From: an uncultured Lachnospiraceae bacterium
GTDB lineage: Bacteria; Bacillota; Clostridia; Lachnospirales; Lachnospiraceae
Direction of reading: 5' to 3'
Length of the DNA stretch: 38,566 bases
Assembly (NCBI GenBank): GCA_947630085.1
Contig: CANRGP010000013.1
Location: 1-38,566 of the forward strand
The translations under genes were made by a program, and so were the position numbers. Below the pieces are notes generated by a model. That model ran no database searches. It was not told where the DNA came from and saw only the letters and a program-made list of their open reading frames with translations. Position 1 is the first letter of the stretch. Each line of letters starts with the position of its first letter. Shown here one piece after another: positions 1 to 7,615 of this stretch.

Positions 1-11
1 GCGTATTTTCC

Positions 12-36
12 GCGTTCCCGGCTGTCCCGGGAACGC
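12..36. repeat. Perfect inverted repeat, possible end of upstream transcript
   Basis: GCGTTCCCGG (12-21) pairs with CCGGGAACGC (27-36) around a 5-base loop. The stem is GC-rich and terminator-like, but no T-run follows on either strand, so intrinsic termination is not certain. It lies 70 bases before the first gene. No convincing promoter was found between it and that gene. Confidence 0.4.
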
Positions 37-107
37 ATTAATTATGCTATCACAAATCTCGGAAAAAGTAAAGAACCGGGGAATGATACAAAAAGGAGAG
101 TGACCCT

Positions 108-1946
108 ATGAGCGAGTTTATTCTTAACGTGATCCACCGCCCGGAAATGGTGCCGGAGTATTCGGCCACCGTGACGGGGCATGGAAAGGAGGAGGACATC
201 GGCAACAAAAAGCTTTTGACCGAGTCCCTGGATATTTTTAAGACCCAGCAGCGTCTTGCGCATGAGAACGGGCTGAAGACCACCATCCAGATGACGTACG
301 CGTCCCTGTTCAACGAGGAGGCGATACAGCTGGCAAAGGCCGATCATGAAAAATACGGCGACGAGATCGCCCTGTCCCTTCTTGGCCTTCCCTGCGAGCA
401 GTTCCGTGAGAAGTATAAGACCAAGGATTTCTGCATCTGGATGTTCTCCATGGAGGATAAAAAGCGGATCGTGGACGACGTGTTCGGGAAATTCCACGAG
501 ATTTTCGGCTTTTGGCCGGAGTCTACCGGCTCCTATTACCTGGACGCGGATCTGATCAATTATATAAAGGAGACGTACCCGTCCGTGAAGTGCGCAGTAG
601 CCACCTGCTGGGAGGAGGGCCCCAAGGCGTACCACACCTGCAATAACTCCTGGTACACGCTGTTTGACGGCGGCCCCTGGGCGCCCTGGATCCCCTCGAA
701 GCAGAATACTCATGCGCCCGCGGCCGATAAGAGCGAGGACAGCGGGATCGTGGCGATCCCGCATCTGTCCCGGGACCTTTTGGCCTGCTATGACGGGAAC
801 GGTTCCAATTTCGGGACCCATCCGCAGAATGTGCTCCGCGGCATGATCTATGACTCCAAGACATGGGAGTACCCGTACCTGTATAACCTGATCGACCAGT
901 ACCGGGCGCAGGAGAAGTACAATAACGGCTATTCCTACAATATGATGTTTGTCGGCCCCGGCTGGATGAACAAGATGGGGCGCTGGGAGGCTCCCTACGA
1001 GCTTCTGGAGAAATCTTACTCCGACGGCTGCAGATATTACGGAAAGCTGAAAAAAGAAGGAAAGCTCATCGACATGACGATGTCGGAGTTTGCCGATTAC
1101 TACCGGGAGAAAAAGACCTACACGGAACCGGAATGCGCCCTGTGGAGGGATATCCTCTATGGTTCGGATAAGCAGCTGTTCTGGTACACGGATCCGTATA
1201 TGCGGGTGGGCGTGAATATGGACCAGGGCGGCGCCATTGTGGATCTGCGCCCCTACGCGGCAAAGCTGCGCTGGGAAGTGGGAATCGGCACGAAGCACGT
1301 CCAGGACGCGTCGTATCCGTTCCTGATCCAGGAGAAATACCGGGCCGGGTACTTCACCCACTACGCGGGGGAGGGAACGATCCGCAGCGCCAAGCTGAGC
1401 CATAACGGCGAGGAGGTGGATCTGTGCCTCTGCCGGACGAAGGCCCATTTTTCCCAGGAAGGGAAGACAAGGATCCTGACGCTTGATCCGGTAGAGATCG
1501 AATTTTCCGACCTGACGGTGAAGCTGCAGACGAAAGAGTATTTCGAGGAGGGCTCCGGGAAGGTCCGGATCGAGAGGACCGTTCTGGAAATGAGTGATCC
1601 GGCGGCGGAAGTGGAACTGAATGAATATATGGTGGCCTGCTACGGCACGACAGAGTATCCGGAGGATATGAATGGGATTCTGCTGGCCTGCGAGGGCGAA
1701 GACGGCGAGAGGAAGGAGATCGTCTACGCCTACAAATGCAGGGAGGAGAATATGGACCGCGCCGCGGCGGTGTCTGCGGTGGTGCAGCCCATCGAGACGA
1801 AGGTTTCCCTGACGCAGAGCGGCGGGGGAATGGGATACATCCGTGAGGGATATGCGTTTTCGCCGATGTTTACTTTAGGTTACAAGAAAAAGGTTACGGA
1901 CAAGGAGGTGTACGCCACATGGCTCAATCTGGAAAAGGCAAACTGA
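108..1946 (+). CDS. Probable carbohydrate-active (NodB/GH57-like barrel) protein of unknown function
   Basis: This is a 612-residue protein without signal peptide or membrane segment, so it is probably cytoplasmic. The N-terminal ~330 residues look like a (beta/alpha) barrel of the polysaccharide-deacetylase/GH57 type: a GHG segment near residue 24, a helix followed by TTIQMTY, and a WPESTGSYYLDADLI stretch around residue 140 that resembles the strand-helix unit following the metal site in NodB-like folds. The C-terminal ~250 residues look beta-rich, as in accessory domains of glycoside hydrolases. It recalls the DUF3863/DUF3864 proteins of gut bacteria, but this is memory and not a search result. 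The start ATG has AAGGAG at 93-98. The next gene begins inside its 3' end, and a GH53 galactanase gene follows, which supports a role in plant or host glycan use. The substrate and catalytic residues are unknown. Confidence 0.6.
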   Translation: MSEFILNVIHRPEMVPEYSATVTGHGKEEDIGNKKLLTESLDIFKTQQRLAHENGLKTTIQMTYASLFNEEAIQLAKADHEKYGDEIALSLLGLPCEQFREKYKTKDFCIWMFSMEDKKRIVDDVFGKFHEIFGFWPESTGSYYLDADLINYIKETYPSVKCAVATCWEEGPKAYHTCNNSWYTLFDGGPWAPWIPSKQNTHAPAADKSEDSGIVAIPHLSRDLLACYDGNGSNFGTHPQNVLRGMIYDSKTWEYPYLYNLIDQYRAQEKYNNGYSYNMMFVGPGWMNKMGRWEAPYELLEKSYSDGCRYYGKLKKEGKLIDMTMSEFADYYREKKTYTEPECALWRDILYGSDKQLFWYTDPYMRVGVNMDQGGAIVDLRPYAAKLRWEVGIGTKHVQDASYPFLIQEKYRAGYFTHYAGEGTIRSAKLSHNGEEVDLCLCRTKAHFSQEGKTRILTLDPVEIEFSDLTVKLQTKEYFEEGSGKVRIERTVLEMSDPAAEVELNEYMVACYGTTEYPEDMNGILLACEGEDGERKEIVYAYKCREENMDRAAAVSAVVQPIETKVSLTQSGGGMGYIREGYAFSPMFTLGYKKKVTDKEVYATWLNLEKAN

Positions 1947-2137
1947 ATTATAGGTGCCCGATGTGCTTTATGAGAGATCTGGACATCGATATGTTCTATG
2001 ACAAGGAGAAGAAGGAGTATTACTGCCTGCGGTGCCAGTTCACCGGCTCCGAGGAGGATGTCCTGGCGGGAAACGAGAGAGTGCGCCTGAAATACGGCGC
2101 GATGATGAAGAGATTTACAAAGTTTGATTTTGACTAG
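1919..2137 (+). CDS. Small zinc-ribbon protein
   Basis: This 72-residue protein has two cysteine pairs, CPMC near residue 13 and CLRC near residue 36, spaced as in a rubredoxin/zinc-ribbon knuckle. It has no signal peptide. It starts inside the last 28 bases of the preceding gene, in another frame, and has its own strong site AAGGAGGTG (1902-1910) eight bases before the ATG, so it is a real overlapping gene and not a shadow. Charged, aromatic sequence (DIDMFYDKEKKEYYC) separates the knuckles. Zinc ribbons of this size often bind nucleic acid or act as protein adaptors; which applies here cannot be told. Its position between two carbohydrate-active genes gives no clear functional clue. Confidence 0.75.
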   Translation: MAQSGKGKLNYRCPMCFMRDLDIDMFYDKEKKEYYCLRCQFTGSEEDVLAGNERVRLKYGAMMKRFTKFDFD

Positions 2138-2153
2138 ATGAGGTGATGTGCGG

Positions 2154-3302
2154 ATGAAGTTTATGAAGGGCATGGATCTCTCCACACTGATCGAGGTGGA
2201 ACGGTGCGGCGCAAAGTTTTATGACCGGGGCGCCGAGGAGGATGTCCTTGCGATCCTGAAATCGTATGATGTGGATACGGTCCGGATCCGGATCTGGAAC
2301 GATCCGTATTCGGAAAACGGGGAGCCCTACGGGGCCGGCGGCTGTGACCGCGCCACCGGCCTGGCGATAGCCGGGAGGGCCACCCGGGCGGGAATGGGCG
2401 TTTTGCTGGATTTCCATTACAGCGACTTCTGGGCGGATCCCAAGAAGCAGTACAAGCCCAAGGCATGGGCGCATATGGGACTGGAGGAGCTGAAAGAGGC
2501 CGTCTATTCGTATACGCTGGATACGGTTTCCGAATTCCTGCGGCAGGGCGTGAACCTGAGCATGGTCCAGGTGGGGAACGAGGTGACCAACGGACTTCTC
2601 TGGCCGGAGGGCATGGTCCCCAACTATGACAATATCGCGGAGCTGCTCAACGCGGGGATCCGCGCCGTGCGGCAGGCGGACGCGCAGCATACCGGAAGGA
2701 ATGCGGCGGAGGCCGGAGCAGATCCCTCCATCCGCGTTATGGTGCATCTGGATTATGGAAGCGATAAAGAACTGTACCGGACATGGTTCGGAGAATTCAT
2801 GAAGCGGTGCGAACCGTTTGACGTGATCGGCCTGTCATACTATCCGTTCTGGCACGGCACCATTCAGATGCTGAAGGACAATATGGACGAAGTGGCCCTT
2901 CGCTTCGGGAAGGACATGATCGTGGTGGAGACCTCCATGGGCTATACGATGGAGGACTATCAGGAATACGAAAAGCTGTCCCCCCAGGAGAGGAAGGGGT
3001 ATGCCACCAAACAGTCCCTCGTGGAACGGCTGGAATATCCCATGACCCGCCAGGGGCAGACTGCCTTCATCCGGAGGCTGATGGAAGCCATTGCCGGTGT
3101 GAAGGACGGAAGGGGCAAAGGCTTTGTCTGGTGGGAACCCGCCTGGATCCCGGTTCCGGGGAGCGGCTGGGCTACGCCTGCTTCTCTGGAATATATTCAT
3201 GAAAAGGGACCCTGCGGAAACGAGTGGGCCAACCAGGCGCTGTTCGATTATGACGGCAGCGCGCTTCCGGCCCTTGCGGCGATCCGCGATTTCAAAAGGT
3301 AA
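2154..3302 (+). CDS. GH53 endo-beta-1,4-galactanase, cytoplasmic form
   Basis: This is a glycoside hydrolase family 53 (arabinogalactan endo-1,4-beta-galactosidase) barrel of 382 residues. Clan GH-A landmarks are in place: RIRIWNDPY near residue 44, LLDFHYSDFWADP near 84, the acid/base glutamate E143 in QVGNEVTNG, GLSYYPFWHG near 226 and the nucleophile E259 in IVVETSMGY. The family cleaves beta-1,4-galactan side chains of pectin. No signal peptide is present, unlike secreted homologues such as GanB, so it should act on imported galacto-oligosaccharides. ATG 2154 is preferred because GAGGTGA (2140-2146) sits seven bases upstream; an in-frame GTG at 2148 would be only a base or two from that site. 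It lies 16 bases after the zinc-ribbon gene and is probably co-transcribed with it. Confidence 0.9.
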   Translation: MKFMKGMDLSTLIEVERCGAKFYDRGAEEDVLAILKSYDVDTVRIRIWNDPYSENGEPYGAGGCDRATGLAIAGRATRAGMGVLLDFHYSDFWADPKKQYKPKAWAHMGLEELKEAVYSYTLDTVSEFLRQGVNLSMVQVGNEVTNGLLWPEGMVPNYDNIAELLNAGIRAVRQADAQHTGRNAAEAGADPSIRVMVHLDYGSDKELYRTWFGEFMKRCEPFDVIGLSYYPFWHGTIQMLKDNMDEVALRFGKDMIVVETSMGYTMEDYQEYEKLSPQERKGYATKQSLVERLEYPMTRQGQTAFIRRLMEAIAGVKDGRGKGFVWWEPAWIPVPGSGWATPASLEYIHEKGPCGNEWANQALFDYDGSALPALAAIRDFKR

Positions 3303-3376
3303 GCGTCCGGGCGGCGGCACAGGGCAGGAGGCCGGCGCCACGGTCAAAAAGAAGCACGGCAAATCAGGATCCTGAA

Positions 3377-3405
3377 GTATAATTCCTCCCCGCTCTCCAT
3401 ATATT
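3377..3405 (+). promoter_or_regulatory. Putative sigma-E promoter of the spoIIIA operon
   Basis: GTATAAT (3377-3383) and CATATATT (3398-3405) are separated by 14 bases. This fits the sigma-E pattern (KMATATT, 14-15 bases, CATACANT) at 5 of 7 and 7 of 8 positions as I align them. spoIIIA is a known sigma-E operon in Bacillus subtilis. The predicted start, near 3411-3413, falls just before the GGGGAGGA ribosome site, giving a leader of about 20 bases. The -10 element occupies the loop of a hairpin. Confidence 0.55.
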
Positions 3406-3428
3406 GTGGAGAACGGGGAGGAATTTTT
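3381..3428 (+). terminator. Hairpin before spoIIIAA: likely terminator that also buries the SD
   Basis: AATTCCTCCCCG (3381-3392) pairs with CGGGGAGGAATT (3414-3425); after one C/A mismatch, TCTCCA (3394-3399) pairs with TGGAGA (3407-3412) around a 7-base loop. T residues continue to 3428, so this can terminate galactanase transcription. The 3' arm contains GGGGAGGA (3415-3422), the ribosome site for spoIIIAA ATG 3431. Read-through RNA would therefore hide that site, while RNA begun at the sigma-E-like promoter would lack the 5' arm. Confidence 0.7.
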
Positions 3429-3430
3429 GT

Positions 3431-4531
3431 ATGGAGAGAAAAGACGAGCTTCTGAGGGTGTTTTCCGGGAGTCTCCGCGCGATCCTGAAACGGTTTGGAG
3501 CGGACTTTGGAAAAATGCAGGAGATCCGGCTGCGGGCCGGTCTGCCTTTGATGGTGGTGTGGGACAACCACCCCTGTTTTCTGTCGGACGACGGGCAGAT
3601 GTCGGACGGCCCGGCGGGAGCCCACAGGGTATCTGCGGAGGAGGTCCGGGAGACTCTGGAGCTGGTGGGGAACCATTCCCTGTATGCCTTCGAGGAGGAA
3701 ATACGCCAGGGCTTCATTACCATTCCGGGCGGCCACCGGGTAGGACTGGCCGGCAGGGCGGTGACGGAGGACGGAGAAATCCGGACCATAAAAAACATTT
3801 CGTTTCTCAATATCCGTCTTGCCCATCAGGTGAAGGGATGCGCGGATCGGATCATGCCGTTTCTGACAGAGGGCGGACAAGTATTCCATACGCTGGTGAT
3901 CTCTCCGCCCGGCTGCGGAAAGACCACGCTTTTGCGGGACATGATCCGGCAGCTGGCCGGCGGAGGAGCGCGCACGGCGGAGGCGCCCCGTTTCGCGGGA
4001 GACAGAAATCCGGAGGGCGGGAGCCGGGAGCGCACCGGAGTCCGGAATTTCCGGGAGCGTCCGGAAAACGGCCGGTTCCGGAGAATGAATATCGGCGTGA
4101 TCGACGAGCGTTCGGAACTCGCCGCGTGCTCGCAGGGGATCCCCCAGAATGATCTCGGGATCAGCACGGATGTTATGGACTGCTGTCCGAAGGCCGAGGG
4201 CATGATGATGATGATCCGCACCATGTCGCCCGATGTGATCGCGGTGGACGAGATCGGAAGCCGGAGGGACCTGGAGGCAATGGGGTATGTGATGAACTGC
4301 GGCTGCAGGATCCTCGCAACGGTTCACGGGGATACGGTGGAGGATGTGGCGTGCAAGCCGGTCCTGGGAGAGATGGTGCGGGGCAGGATGTTTGAGAGAT
4401 ATATCGTTTTAAGCAGGCGGATGGGAGCGGGTACGGTGGAGGAGGTCCGCAGCGGGGGCGGAGAGGTCCTGTATACGCGCGGCGGAGCGCCCGAGAGAGA
4501 GCAGACGGGCGGGAAAGGAGGAGGCGTATGA
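3431..4531 (+). CDS. spoIIIAA: Stage III sporulation protein AA, ATPase
   Basis: SpoIIIAA is the cytoplasmic secretion-type ATPase of the SpoIIIA-SpoIIQ complex that links mother cell and forespore. The sequence has EIRLRAG (31-37), GFITIPGGHRVGLAGRA (94-110), Walker A PPGCGKTT (159-166), GVIDERSE (222-229), Walker B VIAVDEIG (269-276) and ATVHG. ATG 3431 is chosen because GGGGAGGA lies eight bases upstream; an in-frame TTG at 3404 lies in the hairpin and has no ribosome site. At 366 residues it is longer than the roughly 307 of the B. subtilis protein. The extra length comes from a ~40-residue Arg/Gly/Glu-rich insertion (about 178-218) just after Walker A and a Gly-rich C-terminal tail. It overlaps spoIIIAB by four bases (ATGA). 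Confidence 0.95.
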   Translation: MERKDELLRVFSGSLRAILKRFGADFGKMQEIRLRAGLPLMVVWDNHPCFLSDDGQMSDGPAGAHRVSAEEVRETLELVGNHSLYAFEEEIRQGFITIPGGHRVGLAGRAVTEDGEIRTIKNISFLNIRLAHQVKGCADRIMPFLTEGGQVFHTLVISPPGCGKTTLLRDMIRQLAGGGARTAEAPRFAGDRNPEGGSRERTGVRNFRERPENGRFRRMNIGVIDERSELAACSQGIPQNDLGISTDVMDCCPKAEGMMMMIRTMSPDVIAVDEIGSRRDLEAMGYVMNCGCRILATVHGDTVEDVACKPVLGEMVRGRMFERYIVLSRRMGAGTVEEVRSGGGEVLYTRGGAPEREQTGGKGGGV

Positions 4532-5073
4532 TCTGGCTGAGATTGACGGGCTGCGTGCTTGTCACGGTTTCCTGCGGGGCTCTTGGGGTCCTTAAGGCGC
4601 ACCAGTGGAAGGATCACAGAAAAATGCTGGAGGAGCTTCGCAGGATGATCTACCTTCTCCGGGGAGAGATCCTGTATGCGCGGTCGCCGCTTGCGGAGGC
4701 CCTGCAGAGGGCCGGGGAAAAATCGGCGGGCGCTCCCGCCGCGTTTTTTCTGCGGGTGGCGGGGCGGCTGGCCGCGCAGGAGGGAGAAGGCTTTTATGAT
4801 ATCTGGCAGGAAGAGCTTGAGGATCTGACAGGAACCTCTGTCAGGCAGGGAAGGAGACTCTCCCTGAGCCGGCGCGAGATCCAGGAGCTGAAGGAATTCG
4901 GACAGCATCTCGGATACCTGGATGTGGGAATGCAGGAGAGAACCATAGCCCTTTATCTGGAGCAGCTGGATATGTCCATCGGATTTTACCGGGAGCATGA
5001 ACGGGAGAGAGTGAGGATGTGCACAAGTCTGGGGATCATGGGAGGTCTGTTCCTCTCCGTGATCCTGTGCTGA
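4528..5073 (+). CDS. spoIIIAB: Stage III sporulation protein AB
   Basis: SpoIIIAB is a 181-residue membrane-associated component of the mother-cell SpoIIIA complex, structurally like the GspF platform proteins of type II secretion. An N-terminal hydrophobic segment (WLRLTGCVLVTVSCGALGVL), a central helical region with LRGEILYARSPLAEAL, a DMSIGFYREHERERVRMCTSLG stretch and a C-terminal hydrophobic end (GIMGGLFLSVILC) are typical. Its ATG overlaps the spoIIIAA stop, implying translational coupling; GGAAAGGAGG precedes it. spoIIIAC follows after 40 bases. Confidence 0.93.
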   Translation: MIWLRLTGCVLVTVSCGALGVLKAHQWKDHRKMLEELRRMIYLLRGEILYARSPLAEALQRAGEKSAGAPAAFFLRVAGRLAAQEGEGFYDIWQEELEDLTGTSVRQGRRLSLSRREIQELKEFGQHLGYLDVGMQERTIALYLEQLDMSIGFYREHERERVRMCTSLGIMGGLFLSVILC

Positions 5074-5113
5074 GTATGTCCGTTCTGCGGAAGAAAGGAC
5101 CGAGGAGGTAGAG

Positions 5114-5308
5114 ATGGGTGTCGATCTGATATTTCGCATCGCGGCTGTGGGGATCCTGGTATCGGTGATCTGCCAGGTGCTCAAGCACAGCGGCAGGGAG
5201 GAGCAGGCGTTCCTTACAAGCCTTGCGGGCCTGGTTCTGGTCCTCTGCTGGATGGTTCCCTATATTTATGATCTGTTTGAGACAATTCGCAATCTGTTTG
5301 CCCTGTAG
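5114..5308 (+). CDS. spoIIIAC: Stage III sporulation protein AC
   Basis: This 64-residue membrane protein has the two hydrophobic segments of SpoIIIAC (about 5-23 and 34-58) and the characteristic VICQVLKHSGREEQA link between them. With SpoIIIAD and AE it forms the inner-membrane part of the SpoIIIA channel. GAGGAGGT precedes the ATG by a few bases. It is followed after 8 bases by spoIIIAD. Length and order match the family exactly. Confidence 0.93.
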   Translation: MGVDLIFRIAAVGILVSVICQVLKHSGREEQAFLTSLAGLVLVLCWMVPYIYDLFETIRNLFAL

Positions 5309-5316
5309 GTGAGAGT

Positions 5317-5703
5317 ATGACGATCATTTCAATAGCGGTGATCGGGATCACGGCGGTACTTCTTGCGTCGCAGTTCAAAACGGTGAAGGCAGAATACAGT
5401 CTGATCCTGGTGGCGGGAGCCGGGCTTGTCATCGGACTTTACGGCATATCCAGGCTGGAGGCGGTGGCGGAGACGTTCCGGAGAGTACAGTCTTACATAA
5501 ACATTGACAGCGTCTATCTTGAGACGCTGATGAAAATGGTGGGCATTGCCTACATTGCGGAATTTGCCTCCGGCATCTGCAGGGACGCGGGCTACGGGGC
5601 TCTGGGAGGGCAGATCGAGATATTCGGAAAGCTTTCCATCCTGGCGGTGAGTATGCCGATCCTCCTGGCGCTGATGGAGACGGTACAGGAGTTCCTGTCA
5701 TGA
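5317..5703 (+). CDS. spoIIIAD: Stage III sporulation protein AD
   Basis: SpoIIIAD is a 128-residue polytopic membrane protein of the SpoIIIA complex. Four hydrophobic segments are visible. The family motif YIAEFASGICRDAGYGALGGQIEIFGKLSILAVSMPIL, spread over residues ~77-115, is conserved in sequence and position. Its stop overlaps the spoIIIAE start (ATGA, 5700-5703), so the two are coupled. Confidence 0.94.
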   Translation: MTIISIAVIGITAVLLASQFKTVKAEYSLILVAGAGLVIGLYGISRLEAVAETFRRVQSYINIDSVYLETLMKMVGIAYIAEFASGICRDAGYGALGGQIEIFGKLSILAVSMPILLALMETVQEFLS

Positions 5704-6917
5704 GGTGCGCGTCCGCCTGCCGGACTGCGCTGCTGGCGGCCGTCCTGCTGCTGTGTGCCTGCCGTACCGCGGGGGCTTCCGAGGTTTTGGCGGACGGCGC
5801 GCGGATCGCGGAGGAAGGGGCCGCGGCTGCGGGAACGTTTACGGGAGAGGAGGATGCGGTTTCCCAGGTGATGGAGGGGATCGGGCTTGACAGGGTGCAG
5901 GAATATCTGTCCGGTGCGGAGGACGGGGAGAAGATCTCCGTTGAGGCGCTGGTACACAGGCTGATGGCGGGAGATTTTGCCGGGATCGCGGGCGATGTGG
6001 GAGGCGCGGTCTACGACGCGCTGTTTGCGGAGATCGCGTCGGGGGGATACCTGATCGGCCGGATCCTTCTTCTGGGGATCGCGGCGGCGGTGTTCCACAG
6101 TTTTTCCGGGATCTTCCAGAACAGCCGGATTGCGGAGGCAGGATTTTTTGTAACGTATCTTCTGCTGTTTACGCTTCTCACCGCCGCATTTTCCGCGGGT
6201 ATACACGCCGCCTCGGAAACAACTTCTTCCGCGCTGGGGTTTATGAGGGCTCTGATGCCGGCCTACTTTCTGGCGGTGGCCTTTTCCGGGGGGAGCGCCA
6301 CCGCGGCGGTCATGTATGAGATGACCATGCTGGGGATCACGGCCGCGGAGTGGGTGCTTCAGACGATCCTCATTCCGCTGGTAAGGGTTTATCTGATCCT
6401 GTCGATGGCGGGGAACATGATGAAGGAGAACCTGTTTTCCAAAATGACCGAGATTTCGGAGCAGGCCGTCAGCTGGGCAGTACGCACGCTTCTTGCCGCC
6501 GTCGTGGGATTTCAGATCGTTCAGACCATGGTGCTTCCGTATGTAGACGCTTTAAAGAACGGCGCCGTGCGAAAAATGATAGGCATGATACCGGGGATCG
6601 GACAGGGAGCGTCGGCGGTGGCGCAGATGCTCCTTGGCTCCGGGGTTCTGGTGCGCAACTGCCTGGGAATGGCAGGGGTAGTCATTCTGTTTACGATCGC
6701 CGCGGTCCCGGTAGTCAAGCTTCTGGTTCTCACGCTTCTGTTTCAGTGGACCGCGGCGATTCTGGAACCGGTTTGTGACAAGAGGATCCTGGCCTGCATA
6801 TCGGCGGCTGCCAGAGGGAACCGGCTGCTTCTGAAGATCGCCGGCGCGGCGGTTCTGCTTTTTGTCGTTGTGATCGCGGTGGTGTGCGCGGGAACCAATG
6901 CGGTGTACTACGCATAG
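5700..6917 (+). CDS. spoIIIAE: Stage III sporulation protein AE
   Basis: SpoIIIAE is a polytopic membrane protein of the mother-cell SpoIIIA channel. The 405-residue protein begins with a signal-like segment (TALLAAVLLLCACRTAGASE), then an extracytoplasmic region of about 80 residues and roughly seven or eight hydrophobic helices. GGSATAAVMYEMTMLGI and GAVRKMIGMIPGIGQGASAVAQMLLGSGVL are typical of the family's membrane domain. The start is fixed by the 4-base overlap with spoIIIAD. spoIIIAF follows 20 bases after the stop. Confidence 0.94.
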   Translation: MRCASACRTALLAAVLLLCACRTAGASEVLADGARIAEEGAAAAGTFTGEEDAVSQVMEGIGLDRVQEYLSGAEDGEKISVEALVHRLMAGDFAGIAGDVGGAVYDALFAEIASGGYLIGRILLLGIAAAVFHSFSGIFQNSRIAEAGFFVTYLLLFTLLTAAFSAGIHAASETTSSALGFMRALMPAYFLAVAFSGGSATAAVMYEMTMLGITAAEWVLQTILIPLVRVYLILSMAGNMMKENLFSKMTEISEQAVSWAVRTLLAAVVGFQIVQTMVLPYVDALKNGAVRKMIGMIPGIGQGASAVAQMLLGSGVLVRNCLGMAGVVILFTIAAVPVVKLLVLTLLFQWTAAILEPVCDKRILACISAAARGNRLLLKIAGAAVLLFVVVIAVVCAGTNAVYYA

Positions 6918-6937
6918 GACGGAGGGGCGGGAGGATC

Positions 6938-7615
6938 ATGGAAGGGCTTTTCCGGTGGGTCAGGAATATCCTGTTTTTTCTGGTTATGATAAATTTGGCG
7001 CAGACGGTCCTTCCGACAAAAAAGTATGAGAGCTTTTTCCGCTTTTTCGCCGGGATCGTCCTGATCATCCTTACTCTCGGGCCGGCGCTGGATCTGCTGG
7101 GGATGGATGAGGAGATCGTCCGGCAGATCGAAGGATTTTCCCTGGAGACAAAGGCGGAAGACTTAAGCGGGGAGATCCTGGAGATCGAGCGGATCCGGCG
7201 GGAGCGGATATTCGACGAATATGAAGAGGAAGCGGCGGCCCGGGTGGAAACCATGGTGCGCGAGGCGGGGTTTGTGCCGGTGAAAACGGAGGTCCGGATC
7301 GAAGACAACGAAAACCGGCAGAACTACGCGTCTGTGACGCATATCGCTGCCGTGGTGCGGAGGGAGGACGGGGAAACCGCATCGGCCGGCGCTTCTTCGG
7401 CGGCCGGCGGTGAGATCCGGATCGAACCGGTGACGGTGCGGCTGGAACCCGCGGCGGAGGCCGGGGCCGCCGGAGAGGATCCCCTGCGGCCGGAGGAGTC
7501 CCCGCAGGAGGATCCTTTGCGGGAGGACCCCTTGATCGGGGAGCTGAGAAGAAAGGTGGGGCAGTATTATGGACTGGAATCCGAAAACGTGGAAATTCAA
7601 CTGGAAGAACGGTAA
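6938..7615 (+). CDS. spoIIIAF: Stage III sporulation protein AF
   Basis: SpoIIIAF is a membrane-anchored ring-forming component of the SpoIIIA complex. The 225-residue protein has two N-terminal hydrophobic segments (FRWVRNILFFLVMINLAQTVLP and FFRFFAGIVLIILTLGPAL) and a soluble domain with ERIFDEYEEEAAARVETMVREAGF, followed by a Pro/Glu/Gly-rich linker and a short C-terminal segment (LRRKVGQYYGLESENVEI) typical of the family. ATG 6938 is preferred over an in-frame GTG at 6884, which lies inside spoIIIAE; GGAGGGG and GGGAGG precede 6938. The 3' end overlaps spoIIIAG by 47 bases, more than usual. Confidence 0.92.
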   Translation: MEGLFRWVRNILFFLVMINLAQTVLPTKKYESFFRFFAGIVLIILTLGPALDLLGMDEEIVRQIEGFSLETKAEDLSGEILEIERIRRERIFDEYEEEAAARVETMVREAGFVPVKTEVRIEDNENRQNYASVTHIAAVVRREDGETASAGASSAAGGEIRIEPVTVRLEPAAEAGAAGEDPLRPEESPQEDPLREDPLIGELRRKVGQYYGLESENVEIQLEER

